From assembly GCA_964410125.1 (NCBI GenBank), contig CAYPGQ010000009.1, positions 1 to 64,000 of the forward strand: a DNA stretch of 64,000 nt, written 5' to 3'. Below, piece after piece: positions 32,395 to 41,694 of this stretch (within the stretch, counting starts at the first letter, position 1; each line of letters starts with the position of its first letter). Source of the DNA: G020348385 sp964410125 (lineage in GTDB: Bacteria > Acidobacteriota > Aminicenantia > Aminicenantales > Aminicenantaceae). A program made the translations under genes and the position numbers. The notes below the pieces were generated by a model, which saw nothing but the letters and a program-made list of their open reading frames with translations, was not told the origin of the DNA and did not search any database.

Positions 32395-34677
32395 ATGAGT
32401 TCAAGCGAAAAATACAAGTTGAATGAGATTGTCCATAAAGAAAGCTTAGCCCCGGCTATCACACTTTTTAAAATTTATACACCTGTTGTAGCCAATGCCG
32501 TGAAGGCGGGACAGTTCGCCGTCGTCAGAACGGATGACTATGCGGAGAGAGTCCCCTTGACTGTTGCGGATAAAGACCTAAAGGGAGAGACCATCACGCT
32601 GATCGTGCAGGTTGTGGGGACGGCCACACGGAAAATGGACTCCTTGGAAGTGGGGGATTTTTTTCTCGATGTTGTCGGTCCTCTGGGACAGGCGACAGAG
32701 GTCGGGAGTGCGGGAACCGTGGTGTGTATCGGAGGGGGCGTCGGTGTCGCCCCTGTTTATCCGATTACCAGAGCATTTAAAGAGGCCGGGAATCGCATCA
32801 TCTCCATCATCGGTGCGCGGTCCAAGGAAATGATCATCCTGGAAGACGAGATGCGGGCCACAAGCGACGAGCTGTATATCGCCACAGACGATGGTTCCGA
32901 GGGGCATCATGGTTTTGTGACAGATATCCTCAAAAAGCTTCTAGCAGATGGAACAGAGATTAATGAAGTTGTAGCCATAGGCCCGGGAATAATGATGAAA
33001 GCCGTGGCCGATATCACGAAGGAGCCGGGCATCAAAACCATCGTGAGCCTCAACTCTCTCATGGTGGATGGAACAGGCATGTGCGGGGGGTGCCGGATCA
33101 CAGTAGGAGGAGAAACAAAATTTGTCTGTGTGGATGGGCCGGAATTTGACGGCCATCTGGTCGATTTTGATGAGCTCATGCAGCGCTCGGAGATGTATGT
33201 CCGGGAAGAACATCGTGCCATGTGGGATTATGAATGCCGGCTGCAGCAAGCCGACGATAACCTAAAAAGAGCAAACAACCGGGAGCCCATGCCCAAACAG
33301 GACCCGAAGATGCGGATCCAGAATTTTGATGAGGTGGCGTTGGGATACAACCGGGAACAAGCCATGCGAGAAGCTTCACGCTGCCTGCAGTGCAAAAAGC
33401 CTTTTTGTGTGGAAGGATGCCCTGTGGATATCGACATTCCGGCTTTTATCATCAAAATCAAAGAAGGGGATTTCATGGGGGCCATCCACAAGATCAAGGA
33501 AAAAAACAGCCTGCCTGCTGTATGCGGCAGAGTATGCCCACAGGAGGAACAGTGCGAAGCGAAGTGCATCCTCGGGAAGAAAAAAGATCCCATCGCCATA
33601 GGCCGATTGGAACGGTTTGTGGCAGATTATGAGTTTGACCAGGGCGAAGCGCGAGTCCCGAAGCTTCCTGAACCGACAGGGAAAAAGGTGGCGGTGATCG
33701 GTGCCGGCCCAGCAGGACTCACCGTTGCCGGGGAATTGTGCAAGATCGGTCACGCTGTCACGGTTTTCGAAGCTCTCCATGCCCCGGGAGGAGTTCTTGT
33801 TTACGGCATTCCCGAGTTTCGTCTACCCAAATGGATTGTCCAGAGGGAGAGCGATTACATCGGGAAGTTGGGAGCGGATATCAAAGTCAGTTATGTCGTC
33901 GGCAAAGCCAAAACCGTGAACGAGCTACTTGAAGACGGATACGATGCGGTGTTTATCGGGACAGGGGCAGGATTACCCTATTTTCTGAATATTCCGGGGG
34001 AGAACCTTAATGGAGTATATTCGGCAAACGAATTTCTGACCCGGGTTAATCTGATGAAGGCCTATCTTTTTCCCGAATACAACACGCCCATCCGTCTCGG
34101 CCAAAAAATCGCGGTCATCGGCGGAGGAAACGTGACAATGGATTCAGCCCGAACTTCCCTACGCCTTGGTGCCGAGAAAGTCTATCTGGTCTACCGGAGG
34201 TCCCGCGAGGAGATGCCTGCTCGGGAGGAAGAGATCGAGAATGCCTTTGAAGAAGGCATCGAACCCCGTCTGCTGACCAATCCGATCCGGATCCTGGGCA
34301 ATGAAAGAGGATGGGTCACAGGATTGGAATGTGTCCAGACGAAATTGACAGAGCCTGATGATTCTGGCCGGAGGCGTCCCGTTGCCATAGAGGGTTCTGA
34401 GCATGTTATCGATGTGGATATGGTGATTGTGGCTATCGGTCAGGGGCCGAACCCGTTGTTGACTTCGACGACACCGGACTTAGAACTGACAAAATGGGGA
34501 AACATCGTGGCCGATGAAGAGACAGGGCGGACATCGAAAAAGGGTGTTTTTGCCGGAGGGGATATTGTCACAGGTGCGGCCACCGTGATTCTTGCGATGG
34601 GCGCGGGCAAAATTGCGGCCCGATCCATCGACCAGTACTTAAACGATGGAAAATGGGAGATCGCTCGTGAAGGCTAG
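32395..34677 (+). CDS. Fused NfnAB-type ferredoxin:NAD(P)H oxidoreductase
   Basis: About 760 residues from ATG 32395 (AGAGG upstream; the frame open from 32287 is within the kinase gene). Residues ~1-285 are a ferredoxin-NADP reductase/PyrK-like unit: flavin region RVPLTVADKDLKGETITL, nucleotide site GGGVGVAPVYP, 2Fe-2S site GMCGGCRITVGGETKFVC. Residues ~290-760 are a GltD-like unit: two Fe-S-binding Cys groups (CLQCKKPFCVEGCPVDI, CGRVCPQEEQCEAKC), FAD site VIGAGPAGLTVAGEL and NADPH site VIGGGNVTMDSAR. Two separate proteins, NfnA and NfnB, bifurcate electrons between NADH, NADPH and ferredoxin in anaerobes; here they are fused. Last gene of the signalling operon. Confidence 0.88.
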   Translation: MSSSEKYKLNEIVHKESLAPAITLFKIYTPVVANAVKAGQFAVVRTDDYAERVPLTVADKDLKGETITLIVQVVGTATRKMDSLEVGDFFLDVVGPLGQATEVGSAGTVVCIGGGVGVAPVYPITRAFKEAGNRIISIIGARSKEMIILEDEMRATSDELYIATDDGSEGHHGFVTDILKKLLADGTEINEVVAIGPGIMMKAVADITKEPGIKTIVSLNSLMVDGTGMCGGCRITVGGETKFVCVDGPEFDGHLVDFDELMQRSEMYVREEHRAMWDYECRLQQADDNLKRANNREPMPKQDPKMRIQNFDEVALGYNREQAMREASRCLQCKKPFCVEGCPVDIDIPAFIIKIKEGDFMGAIHKIKEKNSLPAVCGRVCPQEEQCEAKCILGKKKDPIAIGRLERFVADYEFDQGEARVPKLPEPTGKKVAVIGAGPAGLTVAGELCKIGHAVTVFEALHAPGGVLVYGIPEFRLPKWIVQRESDYIGKLGADIKVSYVVGKAKTVNELLEDGYDAVFIGTGAGLPYFLNIPGENLNGVYSANEFLTRVNLMKAYLFPEYNTPIRLGQKIAVIGGGNVTMDSARTSLRLGAEKVYLVYRRSREEMPAREEEIENAFEEGIEPRLLTNPIRILGNERGWVTGLECVQTKLTEPDDSGRRRPVAIEGSEHVIDVDMVIVAIGQGPNPLLTSTTPDLELTKWGNIVADEETGRTSKKGVFAGGDIVTGAATVILAMGAGKIAARSIDQYLNDGKWEIAREG

Positions 34678-35301
34678 ATCCTCAATGTCGCTGCGGACAT
34701 TCCTTATGGAAAGGGACGGGATTCGGGAGATGTCCAAAATCTTTATTCTCGGATCGAGCATCTGCCCTTCAGTGGGCTGCTGATGAATTTTCTTTACAAC
34801 ATCCATGCCGCCTACCACTCTGCCAAAGGCAGAAAATCCCTGGCTATCCGGATTGCGTTTGCCCTCAAAATCCAGCTCGGACTGGTCTCCGACACAGATG
34901 AAAAACTCCGAAGAGGCTGTCCCGGGTTTTGATCTGGCCATGGAAATCACACCATTTTTGTGGAGGATGCCTGTTTTGTCCGTTGTTTCGTGTTCGATGG
35001 GAGAGAGCATATTCCCTCGAGTTTCTGCACTCAATCCGCCCTGGATGACTTCGATCTTGATGTCATTATTGGGCTGGTTATCCATCGTGACAACCCGGTA
35101 AAAACATCCGTTTTTATAACGTCCTTCATCTACATACTTGAGAAAATTGGCGGCCGTGACCGGGGCATCCTTTTCATAAATTTCAATCGAGATATCCCCA
35201 AGTTCTGTGTTAATCAAAACACAAGGATTTTCTGCTCCACCTGCCCAAATCAAAGAACAGATGATAAAAAGTTGTCCCAATAGCCTCCAAAATGTTCTCA
35301 T
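34639..35301 (-). CDS. Exported cyclophilin-type peptidyl-prolyl isomerase
   Basis: About 220 residues from ATG 35301 (TAGGAG upstream). Signal peptide (LLGQLFIICSLIWAGG), then a cyclophilin domain: TELGDISIEIYEKDAPVTAA, FLKYVDEGRYKNGCFYRVV, VIQGGLSA, ISMARSKPGTASSEFFICVG and FSAFGRVVGGMDVVKKIHQ. FFICVG and the R-x-x-P-x-T-A-S-S-E-F-F loop are the active-site region. A ~30-residue C-terminal tail overlaps the convergent NfnAB gene by 39 bases. Confidence 0.88.
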   Translation of the reverse strand: MRTFWRLLGQLFIICSLIWAGGAENPCVLINTELGDISIEIYEKDAPVTAANFLKYVDEGRYKNGCFYRVVTMDNQPNNDIKIEVIQGGLSAETRGNMLSPIEHETTDKTGILHKNGVISMARSKPGTASSEFFICVGDQSELDFEGKRNPDSQGFSAFGRVVGGMDVVKKIHQQPTEGQMLDPRIKILDISRIPSLSIRNVRSDIEDLAFTSDLPFSIV

Positions 35302-35471
35302 TTTTGTTTCTCCTATGGTTCCTTTTTGTTTCAACAGCTACCTTATCAAAGAAAGAGAATAGAATTCAATATAATCTTCATTCAAGAAATTTGGTTATAT
35401 CCTTGATTTGAAGCGAGAAAATCGTTACCTTATATGGACATGTTTGAGATAAATCATCGGAGAGGATGCAG

Positions 35472-36731
35472 ATGGCACGGACATTGACTCTGGATGGTAT
35501 GCGGTGGCCCCGGATTCTGAGCTTTTTTTCAGGAATCGGGATGATGGTAGCCTCATTCCTGACTATCCAGCATTTTTTTCTTGCCAATTATCCCGAAAAC
35601 ATATTCGAAGGATCCTTTTGCGACATAAGCGCTTTTTTCAACTGCGATAGCTCTGCTTTTTCTATGGTTTCCGCTGTGCAGGGGATTCCCCTCGGTTTTT
35701 TTGGATTAATCATAGGCGCTCTTGTTGTGCTCGGCGTAATCTTTCCATCGGAAAACTTTGAACGCACCAATTCCTTTATTGCCTTCCTGAATATCCTCGG
35801 CGTTATCGCGCTATTTGCTTATTCCGTTTTTTTCGTGGGAAGCCTTTGTCTCCTTTGCACCGGCTTTTATGTCTTTTCACTTTTAAGTTTTATCCTTTTC
35901 TGGAAATTCGGGATCGGACGGGGAAAAAGAATTTCTTTTATCCGTTTTTTCCAGCCATCTCTCAAGATGCTCGTGACCTTTACGTGTATCACAGCCTTCG
36001 GAACTTACGGAATGATCCAGTTTCACGATGCGAAAAAGGATGCCCAGGCCGCTGTTAGTTTGCGGATTATCAAGCAATTCCGCGATCTGCCTGTGGTGGC
36101 CAATCCCAGCATCATATCGCCCTACTGGACAGTACGCTCCACTGAATATTTTGAGGATGCGCCGATCCAGGTTATTGAATTTTCAGATTTTCTCTGCCCG
36201 GACTGTTTGTTCCTCACACAGGAGTTTGACAGACTGAAACAGGAGTTCGCCGGAAAAATAAACATCGCCTTTCAATTTTTTCCTCTCGAGGGGCTTTGTA
36301 ATCCAGTTGCTCTGGAAAAGGATATTCATCCGGGAGCCTGTGAGCTGGCTTATATCGCGGCATACGATCCGGCCCAATTCGTCGCTATCCATGATGAGAT
36401 CTTTGTCAATTTCAATGCGGCCCGAAGGCCGGAATGGCGCCAGGAATTGGCGATGAAATACGGAGTGGAGCAGGCGCTCAGCGATTCCGTCACGCATGAT
36501 ATTGTGAGGTCCATCGCCAATACTGGTATGGAGTACGAAAAGACGTCAGAAAAATTCTCTTACGGGATCCGGTCCACCCCGACCATGATCATCAATGGCC
36601 GGATGATCATTGGCACCCTGCCATACGAGCAAATGCGGGCGATATTCCAGGACCTTGTGGACGAATACGAGGGACGATCCCGTTTTATCGAGCAATGGGT
36701 TCCGCCCAAAGGAAGAAAAATAAAGCGTTAG
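35472..36731 (+). CDS. VKOR-DsbA fusion (membrane disulphide-forming protein)
   Basis: About 419 residues. GGAGAGG directly abuts the ATG at 35466, so the next in-frame ATG at 35472 is used. Residues ~13-185: vitamin K epoxide reductase-type domain with four or five helices, the loop cysteines C50 and C58, and the active-site C126-x2-C129 (GSLCLLCTG). Residues ~225-400: DsbA-like thioredoxin fold with C242-P-D-C245 and a cis-Pro loop RSTPTMIINGRMI. The VKOR part reoxidises the DsbA part with quinone, making one polypeptide for periplasmic disulphide formation. Confidence 0.9.
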   Translation: MARTLTLDGMRWPRILSFFSGIGMMVASFLTIQHFFLANYPENIFEGSFCDISAFFNCDSSAFSMVSAVQGIPLGFFGLIIGALVVLGVIFPSENFERTNSFIAFLNILGVIALFAYSVFFVGSLCLLCTGFYVFSLLSFILFWKFGIGRGKRISFIRFFQPSLKMLVTFTCITAFGTYGMIQFHDAKKDAQAAVSLRIIKQFRDLPVVANPSIISPYWTVRSTEYFEDAPIQVIEFSDFLCPDCLFLTQEFDRLKQEFAGKINIAFQFFPLEGLCNPVALEKDIHPGACELAYIAAYDPAQFVAIHDEIFVNFNAARRPEWRQELAMKYGVEQALSDSVTHDIVRSIANTGMEYEKTSEKFSYGIRSTPTMIINGRMIIGTLPYEQMRAIFQDLVDEYEGRSRFIEQWVPPKGRKIKR

Positions 36732-36746
36732 TTTAAAGAGTGTCCC

Positions 36747-38168
36747 CTATATCGGGAAGTGGATGAGGAAAGAGGTTCCTTTGTTCACTTCGCTTTCGAC
36801 TTCGATTTTTCCCCCATGACAATCGGCCACCCTTTTGACGATGGAGAGTCCCATCCCTAAACCGCCAGTTTCTTTAAATCGGGATTTATCCACGACATAA
36901 AAGCGGTCGAAGATCAAAGGTTGCGATTCTTCCGGGATCCCTATGCCCGTGTCTTTAACGAGGAGGGTGAATGTCCCGTCCTTTTTATCCAGACTGACTT
37001 CCACCTTCCCTCCCGAATGTGTGTACCGGATGGAATTGTCGATGATGTTGGCGACCATCCGTTCCAGCAGGACTTCTTCTCCTTTGATTTGGGCTGGTTC
37101 CGCCTTCTTGATATCGAGTGTGATGTCTTTCTTTTTTGCGGCAAGCTCCTGGCTTTCTACGACCTTGAGCAGAATTTCATCCAACTGAACCGACTTGTCG
37201 AACTCCTTTTTTTCCAGAGCTTCGATCCTGGAAAGGAAGAGAAGGTCGTCGATGATCCGTTCCAGATAGGCCGCTTCCTCGAGAGTACTCTTTAAAATTT
37301 TTTGGTACTCTTCTTTGTTGCGCTCTTTCCGGAGAAGCACTTCGATTTCACCCCGGATTATGGTCAGCGGGGTTCTCAACTCATGGGAGACATCGCCGCT
37401 GAATTGTTTGATTTTTTTGACCGATTTTTCCAATCGGGAAATCATATCATTGAAGGTATCAACCAGTTCTCCGATCTCGTCTTGGCGTTGTCCGGACTCG
37501 ATGCGCAAAGACAGATCATCGGCGGAGATATCCTTGGCTGTTTGAACGACACTCTTGACTGGTTTCAAAGCTTTTCGGATGATAAAATTTCCTCCTAAAG
37601 AAGCCAGTAACATCAACCCGCCTCCTGCGAGGATCATGATAATCATCAGTCTTCGCAGATCGAATTCGGTGTTCTCCAACGAAATCCCCACCTGCACAAT
37701 ATTGGGCCCTCTTGCAGGATACAGGATAGTGCGTACAGGATAGGGGCCGAGTTTCTTTTCATTATGGGTCATGTAAACCAGGCTATCGATGTCCGATCGA
37801 TCAGCGCGGTAGTAAGTTCTCACATCAAGCAGAAAACTTCCTTCCTCAACCGGCTCGGGACGAATAACTTCCGTGATTTTTTTTCTTCCATGATCCTGTA
37901 ATTTTACAATTTGAATCAACGGCTGGTAGGTTTGGAACTTCCTTGTTGTTTCCCGGATGGCTTTTTCCCAGGACACGCCCCGCTCTCGGTACCAGGTTTC
38001 ATTAGTCTCACCTGCGATCTCCAGCAATTTGGCATCGAGCTCATCCAGCAGGCTGTCTTTAAAGCTTTGATACTGAAAAATACCGGCCAGGATGATGATT
38101 CCCCCAAGGATCACGATATACCACAGGGTGAGTTTAAAGCTTAGTGACCGGAATTTTTTAGTCTTCAT
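36747..38168 (-). CDS. Membrane sensor histidine kinase (OmpR-type two-component system)
   Basis: About 473 residues from ATG 38168, which overlaps the response regulator stop by 11 bases. TM1 (LTLWYIVILGGIIILAGIFQ), a ~150-residue periplasmic domain, TM2 (LMIIMILAGGGLMLLASLGG), HAMP (RKALKPVKSVVQTAKDIS, QDEIGELVDTFNDMI), HisKA (FSGDVSHELRTPLTIIRGE) and HATPase (NIIDNSIRYT, VKDTGIGI, GLGMGLSIVKRV). The layout matches the CusS/heavy-metal-sensor type, but the signal is not known. Confidence 0.9.
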   Translation of the reverse strand: MKTKKFRSLSFKLTLWYIVILGGIIILAGIFQYQSFKDSLLDELDAKLLEIAGETNETWYRERGVSWEKAIRETTRKFQTYQPLIQIVKLQDHGRKKITEVIRPEPVEEGSFLLDVRTYYRADRSDIDSLVYMTHNEKKLGPYPVRTILYPARGPNIVQVGISLENTEFDLRRLMIIMILAGGGLMLLASLGGNFIIRKALKPVKSVVQTAKDISADDLSLRIESGQRQDEIGELVDTFNDMISRLEKSVKKIKQFSGDVSHELRTPLTIIRGEIEVLLRKERNKEEYQKILKSTLEEAAYLERIIDDLLFLSRIEALEKKEFDKSVQLDEILLKVVESQELAAKKKDITLDIKKAEPAQIKGEEVLLERMVANIIDNSIRYTHSGGKVEVSLDKKDGTFTLLVKDTGIGIPEESQPLIFDRFYVVDKSRFKETGGLGMGLSIVKRVADCHGGKIEVESEVNKGTSFLIHFPI

Positions 38169-38829
38169 CGATCTGGAATCCATGGCCGCGGATGGTTTGG
38201 ATAAGCTTGATATCAAAATCTTTGTCGATTTTGTTGCGGAGATGATTGATGTACACGTTAACGATGTTGCTGAAACCTTCATAATCCATGTCCCAGACAT
38301 GTTCGAGGATCATGGATGGAGTTACGGTTCGCCCCCGGTTTCGTAGCAAATACTCCAACAAGGCATATTCTTTGCCGGTGAGATCGATCTTTTCACCCGC
38401 TCTGGTAACCATCCGCCTTAAGGGATCCAGTTCCAGGTCTCCAACCTTTAGTTCTTTGGTCTTGTAATCCTGGCTTCTTCTCAGGAGCGCGCGAATCCGG
38501 GCTAACAGCTCATCGAAAGAGAATGGCTTGGTCAGATAATCATCGGCGCCCTCGGAAAGCCCTGTCACCTTGTCCTCTATCTCGTCTTTTGCTGTCAGCA
38601 TAAGGATAGGCGTGAGAATCGCCTTTTGTCTCATTTCCCGGCAAACCGTGAAGCCGTCCATCCCAGGCAACATGATGTCCAAAACGATCACATCGTACGG
38701 GTTGAGTTGGACAAGGTATAAAGCATCGGTGCCGTTGCGGCAGACATCCACGGCATATTGTTCTTCCTGCAGACCCCTTTTTAGAAATCCCCCGACCTTT
38801 TTGTCATCTTCCACGATAAGTATTCGCAT
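38158..38829 (-). CDS. OmpR-family response regulator
   Basis: About 223 residues from ATG 38829; the longer frame to 38877 adds non-homologous residues. Receiver: ILIVEDDKKVGGFLKRGLQE, IVLDIMLPGMDG, LMLTAKD, YLTKPFSFDELLARI. A winged-helix domain follows: KEYALLEYLLRNRGRTVTPS and VYINHLRNKIDKDFD with IQTIRGHGFQI. It resembles CusR/CopR-type regulators. It forms an operon with the kinase downstream; an exported barrel gene lies just upstream on the same strand (start side), 60 bases away. Confidence 0.9.
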   Translation of the reverse strand: MRILIVEDDKKVGGFLKRGLQEEQYAVDVCRNGTDALYLVQLNPYDVIVLDIMLPGMDGFTVCREMRQKAILTPILMLTAKDEIEDKVTGLSEGADDYLTKPFSFDELLARIRALLRRSQDYKTKELKVGDLELDPLRRMVTRAGEKIDLTGKEYALLEYLLRNRGRTVTPSMILEHVWDMDYEGFSNIVNVYINHLRNKIDKDFDIKLIQTIRGHGFQIDED

Positions 38830-38888
38830 GGCCTTATTATAATTCACGTCTGCGGAAAAGGAAATGGAATCTGACATACACTTAAGGT

Positions 38889-40181
38889 TTAAAACCTGCC
38901 CCTTCCTCGGTATCGTGTTCTTCCAAACCGGGGATTGACCACATTGCTGTAAACCGATCCGAAGGTGTACCGCAATCCCACGGATATGGAATAATCGTAG
39001 GCTGTGAGCAACTCTTTTCTTGCCAGGAGGACCTCATCCAGAGATGCATCTCCTATTGGCAAGGACAATTGGTCGTGGACAAGGTCATATCGTCCATTAA
39101 TATCTAAAGAGAGTCCCTTAAATACTCGGATATCCAGGTTCCCGTATACTTGCAGGCGATTTTTTTTAAAGTCATGGAAATAATTCGAGCCTTCGATCGA
39201 AGCGGAAGCATTCCCCCAAGGCTCTCTGATGCTGAGAGTTACCGTGAGTGACTGATTGAACAGAGTCTCTGACATTTTGTCGTAAATTGTCACGTCCCTG
39301 TAATTGGCGTGGTTGTATCCAATTTTGTAAAGGAACCTGAGCTGTCGCCTTGTGGATTCGGAATAAGGCCAAATATTGTACTCCACTGCGGGGGCAATCG
39401 TGAAAAGAAGATCCAAGTTGCTGTACGTGTTCGCTTCAGCCTCGATCCAACCTCCTATTGACCAGTGGTCGTTGATGCTTTTCACGACCATGCTCGTGGC
39501 GTTTTTTTGCTCAGAGACACTTTCGATGTATTCGTCTTCATAATCGTATGTGCGTTTGTCGAAATCGCCGGAGAGACCCAACCGGATATTCCAGTCGGGC
39601 GTGACCCTGTTGGCCGAGATGTTCACATCCAGGGAGCGAGAGCTTCGGCTGGATTCTCCTGATAAGCGGGCGTCCACACTTATACTGAACACCCAAAAAT
39701 TCCAGGGGTCCTTAACTGCAGTTGGTTTGAGTTTTTGATGGAAGCTCAAGTAGATGTGTTCGGCTATCGGCGTTTTGACCACATACGGGAAAAGTCCCCT
39801 TTTCATCACCTCGACCTGGCCTTTTCTGGTCTCATCTCTCGTATCGTTCGGGCCGGATGAATAGGTGAGGGAATTGTCCAAACCTGTGTATTCGTTCAAT
39901 CCGATAAAGGCGAACGTGTATTCCTGGCCTCCGCTTCCTGTGCTTTGGTCTGTTACCAGAACATGGATGTCTGCGTCCTTTCTATCGCGGACATAATTGA
40001 TATAGGTGATTTCTTCCCGGAAAAAGTCTCTGTCGCATCTGCGGCAGTCGAGAAAGACTTTTGGGGCGGCCTCTTTAAGCTCATCCACGTTGGGTTTAGG
40101 ATTGTCAGCCATAAGTTGAGTTGTCGGCAAAGAACAACAAATCCACACGAGTAGAAAAAAAAGTATTCGTGATCGCTTCAT
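38889..40181 (-). CDS. Exported protein, probable outer-membrane barrel
   Basis: About 430 residues from ATG 40181 (AGGAGAATAGG upstream). Signal peptide (SRILFFLLVWICCSLPTTQL). An N-terminal globular block of ~130 residues (KVFLDCRRCDRDFFREEITY, DADIHVLVTDQSTGSGGQEY) is followed by about 280 residues of alternating amphipathic strands ending in an Arg-rich tail (RYRGRGRF). The DCRRCD...NYVRD block is shared by uncharacterised proteins of Bacteroidota and Acidobacteriota; I do not know a function. Placed upstream of the two-component pair, it may be its target or a co-regulated gene. Confidence 0.7.
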   Translation of the reverse strand: MKRSRILFFLLVWICCSLPTTQLMADNPKPNVDELKEAAPKVFLDCRRCDRDFFREEITYINYVRDRKDADIHVLVTDQSTGSGGQEYTFAFIGLNEYTGLDNSLTYSSGPNDTRDETRKGQVEVMKRGLFPYVVKTPIAEHIYLSFHQKLKPTAVKDPWNFWVFSISVDARLSGESSRSSRSLDVNISANRVTPDWNIRLGLSGDFDKRTYDYEDEYIESVSEQKNATSMVVKSINDHWSIGGWIEAEANTYSNLDLLFTIAPAVEYNIWPYSESTRRQLRFLYKIGYNHANYRDVTIYDKMSETLFNQSLTVTLSIREPWGNASASIEGSNYFHDFKKNRLQVYGNLDIRVFKGLSLDINGRYDLVHDQLSLPIGDASLDEVLLARKELLTAYDYSISVGLRYTFGSVYSNVVNPRFGRTRYRGRGRF

Positions 40182-40295
40182 TCCTATTCTCCTTTGTCTT
40201 TCGAATTTCACTCCTTTTAGGTAAATCAGGATAGCACATGAATGTTAAAAGAATGTGAATATTACATTAAAGAATTTTAATCTTCACTTCCTGAA

Positions 40296-41645
40296 TTATT
40301 TTATGAGGAAAAGCTTTGTTTGGTGTCCGTCGATGAATTTGCAGCCGTCTTTGGTGAAAACGCCCCCTTCTTCCAGGCCCATTCGTATATCCAGATTGTC
40401 CCACTCCGGCACTTTGTACCTGTTGTTCATTTCGATGGCGTAACACGTGTTGTAATACAGAGGGTAATCTCCCCGTACGGGGACGCCGTCCTGCCGGTTC
40501 CAGAGCCCGACCACAAATCCGGCGGCATGTCCATGCACTCCCAGAGGGTGGCAGTAGACGCTGGGTGTCAGGCCTTCGGCCTTGGCTTTCTCTAGCGAAG
40601 AACGAAGAACTTCGTTTCCGGTTCGGCCGATCCGGTGTTCTGCCATCACGATATCCTGCAGCCGGTTTCCTCTGAGCAACGCTTCTTTCAATCCCTTCGG
40701 GGCATCATTTTCGCCGATTCGGCACACGTAAGCATTTTGCTGGGTGTCGGTGCAGAGCCCTAGATATACGATGCCTATATCGCAATGCAGGAGATCTCCG
40801 CGCCGGATAATATGAGGATTGTCCTTGTACATCATTGCATCTTTCTCGGAGCGTTGAATAGAGACGGAGGGCTGAAACCAGGTTTCCAGGCCGAGGTCTG
40901 TAAACCGCTGCCGGATCCACCAAACCACGTCCTTAGTAGTTGTCGCATCGGGAACGATCACTTGATTCGAGAAGAATTCGGCGATGATGTCGTGGGCAAC
41001 CCCGCAGATGTGACGATACAGACTCAGCTCACGAGGGCTTCGCGTTTCAAGCCACCCCACACACAGGTTTTCGGCCGATACCAGACGGGTAGATAATTCT
41101 GGCCCAAAAGCTTTGACTAAACCAGCCTTGAAGGAGGCCGACAGCCCATCTCCGAAAGCCCATGTTTCCGATTCGTTTATCCCGATTTTTTTTGGATTGT
41201 TCTTTTTAATATAGTCGGCTAGGACCTCCATCTGATCTTTGCTTTGGTCTGTGAAGATGGATTTATACCATTTTCCCATCCCATAGAAGCTGCCTGTCAG
41301 CCTTGCCACGCCCTTCTCTTTTCCTTTGTCATGGAAGATGAGGATGGAAGTGCGGCGGGCGGCCATGGTCGGTTCCGGGATCAAAGTCAGGTAAACTGGG
41401 TCCTCGTTATACTCTCTGCAGATGATGAGCCACATATCTATCCCTTCCCGGCGCATCAGCTCGGGAATGATGTGCTCCAACCGCCATTCCAGTATTTCGT
41501 TCATGACCTTGGCCCTGTCTTTTTCCGGCAGGATGTTGTCGATGTCTCGAACAGCCGTGGTCCCGATATTCTGAGAATATGCCGTTCCCGCAACTATTGA
41601 TAAAAGGACTACCAAACAAACATACAAAGATTTTCCTGTTTTCAT
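40296..41645 (-). CDS. Exported M24-family (Xaa-Pro aminopeptidase-like) metallopeptidase
   Basis: A 449-residue protein with signal peptide (VCLVVLLSIVAGTAYS). The N-terminal creatinase-like domain is followed by the M24 pita-bread fold. Metal ligands are seen as Asp in LHCDIGIVYLG and in LCTDTQQNAYV, His in CHPLGVHGHAAG, and Glu in YAIEMNNRY and near the C-terminus (LEEGGVF). The signal peptide places it in the periplasm, unlike cytoplasmic PepP. It ends a minus-strand cluster with two M14 peptidases, suggesting extracellular protein breakdown. Confidence 0.86.
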   Translation of the reverse strand: MKTGKSLYVCLVVLLSIVAGTAYSQNIGTTAVRDIDNILPEKDRAKVMNEILEWRLEHIIPELMRREGIDMWLIICREYNEDPVYLTLIPEPTMAARRTSILIFHDKGKEKGVARLTGSFYGMGKWYKSIFTDQSKDQMEVLADYIKKNNPKKIGINESETWAFGDGLSASFKAGLVKAFGPELSTRLVSAENLCVGWLETRSPRELSLYRHICGVAHDIIAEFFSNQVIVPDATTTKDVVWWIRQRFTDLGLETWFQPSVSIQRSEKDAMMYKDNPHIIRRGDLLHCDIGIVYLGLCTDTQQNAYVCRIGENDAPKGLKEALLRGNRLQDIVMAEHRIGRTGNEVLRSSLEKAKAEGLTPSVYCHPLGVHGHAAGFVVGLWNRQDGVPVRGDYPLYYNTCYAIEMNNRYKVPEWDNLDIRMGLEEGGVFTKDGCKFIDGHQTKLFLIK

Positions 41646-41694
41646 ATGAACCTCGCTCTATAAAATTTTCTTTATGCCAAGAATAAGTTCAAAT

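Noticed and set aside
35378..35587. Small minus-strand gene upstream of the VKOR-DsbA fusion
   Set aside because: It runs into the start of the VKOR gene, with basic, non-family-like sequence and no ribosome site; it is probably a shadow.
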